Assembly (NCBI RefSeq): GCF_024749045.1
Contig: NZ_CP087184.1
Coordinates: forward strand, 2,108,001 to 2,172,000
Reading direction: 5' to 3'
DNA length: 64,000 bases
DNA from: Pseudomonas sp. B21-028
GTDB taxonomy: Bacteria > Pseudomonadota > Gammaproteobacteria > Pseudomonadales > Pseudomonadaceae
Part shown: in pieces, positions 17,347 through 25,066 of the stretch
Layout of the letters: every line of letters starts with the position of its first letter
Numbering within the stretch: the first letter of the stretch is position 1
Translations under genes and position numbers: made by a program
The notes under the pieces: generated by a model
Told to the model about the DNA's origin: nothing
What the model saw: the letters and a program-made list of their open reading frames with translations, nothing else
The model's database searches: none

Positions 17347-17634
17347 GTGTCTACCGAACGAATTTCCCAGTTGGAGCAAGCCCTTATGGCCGTTATTGCT
17401 GCCGCGGGGAAAATGGGTATCTGCAGCGACGAGCTGTGTGCCCAGGCGGTGGGCGGATTGATGTCCGATCGCTACTGGAGTTGGGCGGATGCCCAACATG
17501 CACAAGGCGCAGCCGACGAAATCGACAACGCCTTGAACATTCTAGTGGGACGGCCGATGGCGCAAGTGAATTCGCCGGATGCTGAAGTCGGCAACGGCGT
17601 GACACTCCAGTTGCCCTCTCAAGCCAGTAATTGA
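17347..17634 (+). CDS. Unknown 95-residue protein
   Basis: The frame starts at GTG (MSTERISQLEQALMAVIAAA) and is helical and acidic, with three Trp/Cys-rich spots (GICSDELCAQ, YWSWADAQHAQG). There is no signal peptide or membrane segment. I do not recognise the family. Codon use and third-position GC look like real coding sequence, and the gene is convergent with its right neighbour, the two stops lying about 10 nt apart. Confidence 0.6.
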   Translation: MSTERISQLEQALMAVIAAAGKMGICSDELCAQAVGGLMSDRYWSWADAQHAQGAADEIDNALNILVGRPMAQVNSPDAEVGNGVTLQLPSQASN

Positions 17635-17644
17635 ACCGCGTGGG

Positions 17645-18124
17645 TTAAAGCCCCAGACCTTCCTCTACCAGTGCAAGCAGCGCATCTTCGTCCAGTGCCA
17701 TGGGCTCGGGCTGCGGCTGGCCGTTCGGCTGGATATGCCAGCGCGATTCGCCATGCTCACCGACGGTTCTCAGCAGACAGCGTGTCTGCCCCTTCAGGTG
17801 GATTTCAATACAGCCGTCTCCATGAGCGGAGAAGCGGGCAATCGGGTCGAGTTCGATGCGGTGATGGTTCCCTTCCATCAGCAGTTGATCAATGGCGTAA
17901 TTGTACGTCGAACCGCTGGAATGGCTTTCGAACACGTGAGTGGGATTGCGTCGAATCGTCAGCCCAGCCTCGCAGACCGGCGCCAGCCAGGTTTCGAGCT
18001 GGTGGTACAGCTCGTAGACCTGGGCGGGCCAATGCTCAATCGCCAGGTCGGCATTGTTATCCGTATCGGCACGGCTTTGCCGGGTTTGCCTCAGTTTGGC
18101 TGCCAGCGCGTCTGCCTTGCTCAT
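17645..18124 (-). CDS. Unknown 159-residue soluble protein
   Basis: The protein starts MSKADALAAKLRQTRQSRAD with a basic helical N-terminus, followed by a mixed alpha/beta body with the stretch RNPTHVFESHSSGSTYNYAI and an acidic C-terminus (MALDEDALLALVEEGLGL). There is no export signal. It is convergent with the 95-residue gene. No function is recognised. Confidence 0.65.
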   Translation of the reverse strand: MSKADALAAKLRQTRQSRADTDNNADLAIEHWPAQVYELYHQLETWLAPVCEAGLTIRRNPTHVFESHSSGSTYNYAIDQLLMEGNHHRIELDPIARFSAHGDGCIEIHLKGQTRCLLRTVGEHGESRWHIQPNGQPQPEPMALDEDALLALVEEGLGL

Positions 18125-18254
18125 GTCGATGCTCCCTGTCGTAGTGATGAGGTGAGCTTAGCTGATGGGGTCAGGTGTTCAGTTGCGTTGGGTCATGGGA
18201 AGGCTTTGGAGTGTAGGGGTGGGCGTTCTTTGGCAATGGTCTCCGCGATTCCCT

Positions 18255-18341
18255 GTGGGAGCGAGCCTGCTCGCGAAGGCGTCCGTTCCTTTGCATCAGT
18301 GCCGGATGACCCATCGCTATTGCGAGCAGGCTCGCTCCCAC
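18255..18341. repeat. REP pair (GTGGGAGC type)
   Basis: Two inverted REP copies (gtgggagcgagcctgctcgc and its complement) lie between the unknown soluble protein and the 3' end of the mechanosensitive channel gene. Confidence 0.9.
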
Positions 18342-18374
18342 AGGGTTTCGATTGAATCTGATCTCGGTTTGGTA

Positions 18375-19526
18375 CTAATGCCGCGCCTGGTACTTCGGCG
18401 TCGTCCGCGCCGGGTTTTCGTGGTCGCTTTCCCTGGTAGGTTGCGCAGGCATGTGCGGCAGCGAAGCGACATGAACGGTTCGCGCAGGAATCGCGAAGCG
18501 CACGCCGATTTTCGCGAATTCTTCCATCATGCCCAGGTTGATCGCCTGCTGGATGTCCATGTAGATGTTGTAGCTGGGGTCCAGCACGATATACACCGTT
18601 TCGAACTCCAGAGCGCTCTGGCCGATACCGCGAAAGTGCGAGCGGTCGAAGCGGGTCTTTTCCTGTGCCTTGATGATACGTTCGACGATGACCGGCACCT
18701 GCTTGAGCTGTTCCGTGGAGCAGTCGAGGGGCAGGGCGAATTCGAAAACGATGCGCCGTTCCTGAAGTCGTTTGTAATTCTGGATGGTGGTGCTGATCAT
18801 CTCCGCGTTGGCCATCACGATCTGTTCGCCACCCAGGCTACGGATCCGTGTGGTCTTCAGGCCAACGTGTTCGACGGTACCGGCCAGGGAGCCGACGACG
18901 ATGAAGTCGCCGACTTCGAAGGGTTTGTCTACGGCAATGGACAGCGAGGCGAACAGGTCGCCGAGGATATTCTGCACCGCGAGCGCCACGGCGATGCCAC
19001 CAACGCCGAGGCTGGCAATAAACGCGGTGATGTTCACGCCGAGGTTGGAGAGCATCGCCAACAGCACCATGGCCCAGAGAAATACCTTCGCGCCCCACAG
19101 GCTCAATGTCGCCAGGGCACTTTTCTGATGGATTTCGGTGTGGTTGTGGCGGGCGAAATAGTGCAACAGTGCAAGGGCGATTGCCCGGTTGGCCCACAGT
19201 CCCATCTGCAGGGCCGCCACGACGAACCAGAGGCTGCCGACCCGGCTGAGCCAACGCTCCGGCAAGTCCAGCACGCCGATGCCGATCAGGATCGAGGCCA
19301 GCAACAACAGGGTGTTGCTGGTGCTGGAGAGCACTTCGACGGCGATGTGACTGAGGTAGGCGTTGGGCTTTTGCGCCCGGGCCCGTACGTTTCTCAAGAG
19401 GAAGCCGATGCTCGTCCTGGCGACGATGAAGCTCACCGCCATTACGCCGAGGGCGAGCAGCCAGTTGGCGATGGAGATGCCCAGCAACTGGGTATCGGTA
19501 AAGATTTCGAGGGAGCTTGAGTCCAT
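18375..19526 (-). CDS. Small-conductance mechanosensitive channel (MscS family)
   Basis: This 383-residue inner-membrane protein has four to five N-terminal hydrophobic segments, then the pore helix (ASLGVGGIAVALAVQNILGD, about residues 168-187) with the alternating Gly/Ala pattern of MscS TM3, and the beta domain start (DLFASLSIAVDKPFEVGDFI). It opens under membrane tension to release solutes on hypo-osmotic shock. The polar C-terminal tail after residue 355 is longer than in E. coli MscS and looks disordered. Confidence 0.9.
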   Translation of the reverse strand: MDSSSLEIFTDTQLLGISIANWLLALGVMAVSFIVARTSIGFLLRNVRARAQKPNAYLSHIAVEVLSSTSNTLLLLASILIGIGVLDLPERWLSRVGSLWFVVAALQMGLWANRAIALALLHYFARHNHTEIHQKSALATLSLWGAKVFLWAMVLLAMLSNLGVNITAFIASLGVGGIAVALAVQNILGDLFASLSIAVDKPFEVGDFIVVGSLAGTVEHVGLKTTRIRSLGGEQIVMANAEMISTTIQNYKRLQERRIVFEFALPLDCSTEQLKQVPVIVERIIKAQEKTRFDRSHFRGIGQSALEFETVYIVLDPSYNIYMDIQQAINLGMMEEFAKIGVRFAIPARTVHVASLPHMPAQPTRESDHENPARTTPKYQARH

Positions 19527-19713
19527 GGATCGGTCACCTGCGCCGTTGCTTTTCGGGTTCAGGCCCTATCTAGCGTGGGAGTCAGGACAGGGCCACGAAC
19601 TTCATTAGGGGATGTGAGGTATGGGCCGTTCAATTTTATTAGCTGCCAGTTGTTGCGAACATCGATGGGCGCGGCGTAGTTTCCTGTGCGAGACCGATGA
19701 AGAAGCGACCGCC

Positions 19714-20145
19714 ATGCGCATGACAGCACTGAATAACGACGAGCTGGGCCCCCTGCGCGAAGCGCTCATCCTGGCCGGTTTGCCTGCGGATGACCTGAGC
19801 CTGCCCGGCCGGCGGTTTTTCAGTTTCAGGCAGCAGGGCAATGATGTGGCGTTTGGCGGGATCGAGGGGACGGGGCGCGACCGGTTGCTGCGCTCGTTGG
19901 TCGTCCTTGAGGGCCGGCGAGGGCAGGGCACTGGCGCGGCGGTGCTGGTTGCCCTGGAAGCCTTTGCAAAAAACGAAGGGGTAGAGCGGGTTCACCTGCT
20001 GACTGAAAGCGCCAGCGCTTTTTTCGCTACCCATGGTTATCAGGTGCAGGAACGTTCGCTGGCGCCTACGGCAATCAGCTCAACGGTCCAGTTCAAGAGT
20101 CTATGCCCGGCTTCGGCGACTTACCTGAGCAAGCGACTCACTTAA
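19714..20145 (+). CDS. GNAT acetyltransferase, ArsN2-like
   Basis: The 143-residue protein, taken from ATG 19714 (MRMTALNNDEL), has the GNAT acetyl-CoA loop in the form EGRRGQGTGAAV and a following HLLTESASAFFATHGYQ segment typical of ArsN2-type N-acetyltransferases found beside arsenic genes. No arsenic genes are present here. The stop overlaps the 3' end of chrA by 4 bases on the other strand. The substrate is unknown. Confidence 0.72.
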   Translation: MRMTALNNDELGPLREALILAGLPADDLSLPGRRFFSFRQQGNDVAFGGIEGTGRDRLLRSLVVLEGRRGQGTGAAVLVALEAFAKNEGVERVHLLTESASAFFATHGYQVQERSLAPTAISSTVQFKSLCPASATYLSKRLT

Positions 20146-21485
20146 CGCAGCAGGTATACCGCCAGTCCGGCCAACCCGCACGCCACCAGTACCTGGATCA
20201 CGCCGCGCTTGTAGCGGAACAAGGCAATGGCCGCCAATAGGGCGATGATTGCCGATGGCCAGTCCAGCGCACCGGCAAAGCCGTTGGGCCAGAGTACGTG
20301 GTAGCCGAAGAAGCAAGCCAGATTGAGGATCACGCCGACCACGGCCGCGGTAATCGCCGTCAGCGGTGCGGTGAACTTCAGGGCGTTGTGGGTCGACTCG
20401 ACCAACGGGCCGCCCGCCAGGATGAACAGGAACGAAGGCAGGAAAGTGAACCAGGTCACCAGGGTGGCCGCAACGGCACCGGCGAGAAAGGCCTGTTCGG
20501 GGCCGAACACCTGCATCACATAACCGCCGACGAAACCGACGAACGCGACCACCATGATCAAGGGGCCTGGGGTGGTTTCGCCCAGGGCCAGGCCGTCGAT
20601 CATCTGTGTCGGTGTCAGCCAGCCGAAGTGTGCGACGGCACCCTGATACACGTAAGGCAACACCGCGTAGCCACCACCGAAAGTCAGTAACGCGGCTTTG
20701 GTAAAGAACCAGGCCATCTGCGTGAAAGTGCCTTCCCAGCCGAACATCAGGGTCAACAGGCCCATCGGCAAGACCCATAGCAAGGCACCGATGACCGCCA
20801 GCCGGATCAGTCTGAAGGTGCTGAACCGGGCATGGTCCGGGGTCGGGGTGTCGTCGTCGATCAATGCTGGCCCGAAGGATCGATGCCCGGCCGCCTGGCC
20901 GCCGAGGCTGAATTTTTCCCGCGCCCACCGGCCACCGAAATAGCCGATGACCGCAGCCCCGAGCACGATCAGCGGGAAGGGGACATCGAAGGCAAATATT
21001 GCAGCGAACGACGCGACGGCTATTGCCCACAACACGCTGTTCTGGAGCGTACGGGAGCCTATGCGGTGAGCAGCATGCGCGACTATTGCCGTCACGGCGG
21101 GCTTGATGCCATAGAAAACACCCGCCACCACCGGCACTTCACCGAAGGCGACGTACAGCCAGGACAATGTGACGAGGATAAACAGCGAGGGTAATACGAA
21201 CAGCGCACCAGCGATGACTCCGCCCCGGCCACGGTGCATCAGCCAGCCCAGATAGGTCGCCAACTGCTGGGCTTCGGGTCCCGGCAGCAACATGCAGTAG
21301 TTGAGGGCGTGCAGGAAACGCCGCTCGGAAATCCAGCGCCGGCGCTCCACCAGCTCCTGGTGCATGATCGCGATCTGTCCTGCCGGCCCGCCAAAACTGA
21401 TGAAACCCAATTTCAGCCAGAACCAGAAAGCGTCGCGCAGGCTGACGGCCGAGGGGGCTTCGGAGGTTTGGGAGGGTTTGTCCAT
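20142..21485 (-). CDS. chrA: Chromate efflux transporter (CHR family)
   Basis: The 447-residue protein contains two homologous halves, each starting with the CHR signature: LGFISFGGPAGQIAIMHQEL in the N-terminal half and FFTKAALLTFGGGYAVLPYV in the C-terminal half. About ten membrane helices are visible. Long CHR proteins export chromate, although many chromosomal ones have no proven resistance role. The start at 21485 (MDKPSQTSEA) has the usual polar N-terminus; the longer upstream frame runs into the RNase T2 gene region and is not used. Confidence 0.88.
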   Translation of the reverse strand: MDKPSQTSEAPSAVSLRDAFWFWLKLGFISFGGPAGQIAIMHQELVERRRWISERRFLHALNYCMLLPGPEAQQLATYLGWLMHRGRGGVIAGALFVLPSLFILVTLSWLYVAFGEVPVVAGVFYGIKPAVTAIVAHAAHRIGSRTLQNSVLWAIAVASFAAIFAFDVPFPLIVLGAAVIGYFGGRWAREKFSLGGQAAGHRSFGPALIDDDTPTPDHARFSTFRLIRLAVIGALLWVLPMGLLTLMFGWEGTFTQMAWFFTKAALLTFGGGYAVLPYVYQGAVAHFGWLTPTQMIDGLALGETTPGPLIMVVAFVGFVGGYVMQVFGPEQAFLAGAVAATLVTWFTFLPSFLFILAGGPLVESTHNALKFTAPLTAITAAVVGVILNLACFFGYHVLWPNGFAGALDWPSAIIALLAAIALFRYKRGVIQVLVACGLAGLAVYLLR

Positions 21486-21669
21486 GGTTAGCGGCGCACT
21501 TGGAGATGGAAGGCGACCTACGTTATGGGGCGTTACGCAATTTGGATAGCCCCTGCCAGGCTTTCCCTGTAAAAAACACCTCCTTTCACCGGCTTGAAAC
21601 ATAACCCTTGAACAATCACCGATCGAATCGACGCCCCTGTTTTTACAGGACTGCCCAAGGAGCGGGTCA

Positions 21670-22329
21670 ATGAAACAACGTTTTGCGATAATCACGCTGC
21701 TCGCGCTCGCGTTGGGCTGCATGGGTACAGGCAATGCCCGTGAGTCACGTAATGCCCGGGCGGAACCCGTCGCGGGGGTATTCGATTATTACGTGCTGTC
21801 GCTGTCCTGGTCACCGACGTTCTGCCTGACTCATTCTGGCGATGCGCAATGTTCCGGCAAAGGCTATGGTTTTGTCCTGCATGGTCTCTGGCCACAGTAC
21901 GCCAAGGGTGGCTGACCACAATCCTGTGAGCCGAGGGTGCCGCTGACGGCCGCCGAGCGGGAAAAGGGCCTGACGTTGTTTCCGACCCGCAAGTTGCTGG
22001 AGCACGAATGGTCCAAGCACGGCACTTGCAGCGGCCTCGGCGCCATGGGCTTTCTGGAAGCGTCCGACAAGGCGCTGGCGGACGTAAAGATTCCATCGCA
22101 GCTGCAACCACCCAGTTCCTCGTACTATTTTGAAGCCGAGGAGATTGCCCGGCTGTTCCGGCAAAGCAATCCCGGCATTCCGGCCGATGGTATTGCTGTC
22201 ATCTGCAGCGGGCCGCAATTGTCGGAAGTCCAAGTGTGCATGGATAAGGACTTGACGTTCGCCGGTTGCGGCAGGGGCGTCAGAACGCGGTGCCGGAGTG
22301 GGGATATCCGGGTGCCACCGGTGCGCTGA
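21670..22329 (+). pseudogene. Ribonuclease T2 family gene interrupted by an in-frame TGA
   Basis: A signal peptide (MKQRFAIITLLALALGCMG) is followed by RNase T2 sequence with both catalytic blocks in one frame: HGLWPQYAKGG before, and LEHEWSKHGTCSGLGAMGF after, a TGA at 21913-21915. The frame then continues without shift to a normal family C-terminus (CMDKDLTFAGCGRG ... IRVPPVR). The TGA replaces one residue in GG-x-PQSCEP; a one-base change from TGG (Trp) would explain it. As read, the product would stop at 81 residues and lack the second histidine, so it should be inactive. Sequencing error or readthrough cannot be excluded. Confidence 0.85.
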
Positions 22330-23236
22330 GGCAGTATCTGCCCGCCCCATGATGAAAGCTCTTGTGGCGAGGGGATTTATCCCCGCTGGGCTGCGCAGCG
22401 GCCCTGACTCCTGACATCGCGGTTTATCAGGCAAATGGTGTGGACTGGTTTGGGCCTGCTGCGCAGTCCAGCGGGGATGAATCCCCTCGCCACAGGTTCA
22501 GCGCTGTGCAGGCTGGCAATAGAATGGATAAGGACCTGACGTTCGCCGGTTGCGGCAGGGGCGTATCTGCCCGCCCCATGATGAAAGCTCTTGTGGCGAG
22601 GGGATTTATCCCCGCTGGGCTGCGCAGCGGCCCTGAATCCTGACATCGCGGTATATCAGACAAATTGTGTGGACTGGTTTGGGCCTGCTGCGCAGCCCAG
22701 CGGGGATGAATCCCCTCGCCACAGGTTCAGCGCTGTGCAGGCTGGCAATAGAATGGATAAAGACCTGACGTTCGCCGGTGGCGGCAGGGGCGTATCTACC
22801 TGCCCCATGATGAAAGCTCTTGTGGCGAGGGGATTTATCCCCGCTGGGCTGCGCAGCAGCCCTGAATCCTGACATCGCGGTATATCAGACAAATTGTGTG
22901 GACTGGTTTGGGCCTGCTGCGCAGTCCAGCGGGGATGAATCCCCTCGCCACAGGTTCAGCGCTGTGCTGGCTGGCAATAGAGGATTTTTGAAGTGTGCAT
23001 GGATAAGGACCTGACGTTCGCCGGTTGCGGCAGGGGCAGTATCTGCCTGCCCCATGATGAAAGCTCTTGTGGCGAGGGGATTTATCCCCGCTGGGCTGCG
23101 CAGCGGCCCTGAATCCTGACATCGCGGTACATCAGGCAAATGGTGTGGACTGGTTTGGGCCTGCTGCGCAGTCCAGCGGGGATGAATCCCTCGCCACAGG
23201 TTCAGCGCTGTGCTGGCTGGCAATAGAGGATTTTTG
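22241..23236. repeat. Tandem array of about 229-bp units built from the RNase T2 gene tail and a palindromic doublet
   Basis: Four units follow the RNase T2 gene. The marker gatgaaagct occurs at 22351, 22580, 22809 and 23056, giving spacings of 229, 229 and 247. Each unit has the TGTGGCGAGGGG palindromic doublet (as at 17.06 kb). Between the doublets lie copies of tggataaggacctgacgttc, which is the gene's own 3' coding sequence (MDKDLTF), at 22525, 22754 and 22999. The last junction keeps 18 bp more, including aagtgtgca also seen in the gene. The small ORFs inside are by-products. This array accounts for nearly all of the gap between 22330 and 23360. Confidence 0.9.
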
Positions 23237-23360
23237 GATCCATATTCCCGCCCATCAGCTACGGTGCACCGGCAAATTGCCGCCCTACAAGCGGTAGGCT
23301 AAGCTTGTCTATTGGGGGCTTTGAGCGATTCGCTCATGTCTTGCCCTCCCGGGAATTCGT

Positions 23361-24920
23361 TTGCCTATCTTCATCCACGATCCGCTCAATACCCCCGGCG
23401 GTGCTCTCAAGCGCCTGCCGTTGCTCAAGGCAGCGGTGGCGTTTATCGCTGCGGTCTGCCTGTGCCTGTGCGGCTTGCTTTACTTGCAACTGGAGCAATC
23501 CCGTCGCCACGACCTCGAGGCAGCGGGCATCGCCTCGACCAACCTGACCCGGGCCGTGGCCCAGCAAGCCCAGGATACCTTCCTGCAGGCTGACCTGGTG
23601 CTGACCAGCCTGACCGACTGGATGCAGGCCGATGGCTTCGGTCCGGCGCTGCAACCGCGGCTGCACGAAGCCTTTGCCCGACGCGTGCAATCACTGGAGC
23701 AGTTGCACGGCCTGTTTCTGTTCGACAAGAGCGGGCATTGGGTCGTTACCTCCTTCGATGAGTTGCAAAAAGGCGATGGGGTGGCGGACCGGGAGTATTT
23801 CGCTTTCCATCAGCAGAACGCCTCACTGAACGCCCATATCGGGCCGGCCATTCGCAGCCGGCAAAATGGCGATTGGATCATTCCCGTCTCCCGGCGCGTG
23901 AATGATCAGCACGGCAAGTTCCAGGGCGTGCTGCTGGCCGGGATCAAAATGTCCTACTTCGATAAATTCTTCAGAAGCTTCAGCCTTGACGACAAGGGCG
24001 AGATGGCCCTGGCCTTGACTGACGGAACCTTGTTGGCCCGACGCCCCTTCGATGAGACGCAGATCGGCCGGACCATGTCCCGGGAGAGCCTTTTCCGGCA
24101 TGACCCGGGAATCAAGGACCCCGACACCGCAATGACCCGCTCCGCCGACGGCGTCGTCAGACTATACGGTCACCAGCACTTGCAGGCCTATCCGCTGATG
24201 GTCACCGTCGCGATGTCCGAGCAGACGATCCTCGCCGGCTGGTATGGCAAAGCCTTTCAGTCCAGTCTCATCGTGGCCCTGGTGGTCACGGGCATTTGCC
24301 TGTTCGGTTGGGTGTTTGTGCACCAGGTGCGTAACAGTGAGCGGATCGAGGCCGACCTGCGCAAGGCTCAGGAAACGTTGAGACTGATCGCCACCCATGA
24401 CAGCCTGACCGGGCTGGCGAATCGCCGGCTGTTCGAGCGGGCCCTGGATATCGAGTTTGGCCGGGGCGCCCGCCAGCGCAGTCCTTTGAGCCTGATCCTG
24501 CTCGATATCGACTACTTCAAACGCTACAACGACACTTATGGGCATGTGGCCGGGGACCATCGCCTGGCGGAAGTGGCGAAAGTGCTCAAGGACTGCTGCC
24601 ATCGCAAGGCCGACCTGGCGGTGCGGTATGGCGGCGAAGAGTTCGCGGTGCTACTGCCCGATACCGACCTGCAAGGCGCCATGACGCTGGCTGAGCAGAT
24701 CCGCCAGAGCCTCATCGACAAGCACATCACCCATTCTGGCTCCCCCACCGGTTACCTGACGGTGAGCCTGGGTTGCCACGCCTTCGTGCCCAGCAGCCTG
24801 GACAGCATCGAGGTCTTTATCCAGAGGGCCGACGCAGCGCTTTATCAGGCCAAGCACAGCGGCCGCAATCGGGTGGCGGTGTGGTCGACGGAAGGTGGCC
24901 TCGATACGCTGGCGCGCTAG
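23361..24920 (+). CDS. Membrane diguanylate cyclase with periplasmic sensor domain
   Basis: The 519 residues begin at a TTG with a GGGA ribosome site. TM1 is about residues 24-44, then a periplasmic Cache-like sensor (about 50-300, with FDKSGHWVVTSFDEL), TM2 (about 300-320) and a GGDEF domain. The active-site motif is GGEEF at residues 424-428, with the product-inhibition site RKAD five residues before it, so the enzyme should make c-di-GMP under feedback control. It lies 146 nt before a second c-di-GMP gene. Confidence 0.88.
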   Translation: MPIFIHDPLNTPGGALKRLPLLKAAVAFIAAVCLCLCGLLYLQLEQSRRHDLEAAGIASTNLTRAVAQQAQDTFLQADLVLTSLTDWMQADGFGPALQPRLHEAFARRVQSLEQLHGLFLFDKSGHWVVTSFDELQKGDGVADREYFAFHQQNASLNAHIGPAIRSRQNGDWIIPVSRRVNDQHGKFQGVLLAGIKMSYFDKFFRSFSLDDKGEMALALTDGTLLARRPFDETQIGRTMSRESLFRHDPGIKDPDTAMTRSADGVVRLYGHQHLQAYPLMVTVAMSEQTILAGWYGKAFQSSLIVALVVTGICLFGWVFVHQVRNSERIEADLRKAQETLRLIATHDSLTGLANRRLFERALDIEFGRGARQRSPLSLILLDIDYFKRYNDTYGHVAGDHRLAEVAKVLKDCCHRKADLAVRYGGEEFAVLLPDTDLQGAMTLAEQIRQSLIDKHITHSGSPTGYLTVSLGCHAFVPSSLDSIEVFIQRADAALYQAKHSGRNRVAVWSTEGGLDTLAR

Positions 24921-25066
24921 CGCCTGGCAAGTCCTGGCGCTGAAATCGGGTGCACGAATCAGCCACACAAGCGACCAGAACCCTGAGATCCGTTGGAATC
25001 ATCGCCGACTGACAAGGGTCCATTGCTCAGGAACTCGCCGTTAGCCGATCGGACAGGAGCAGGTAA

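Noticed and set aside
22351..23236. Possible CRISPR array
   Set aside because: The repeat units are about 229 bp and nearly identical throughout, without short repeats and unique spacers, and no cas genes are near.
22362..23297. Several small ORFs on both strands within the tandem array
   Set aside because: They arise from the repeated palindromic units, appear in both strands with the same sequence, and have no ribosome sites or coding character.
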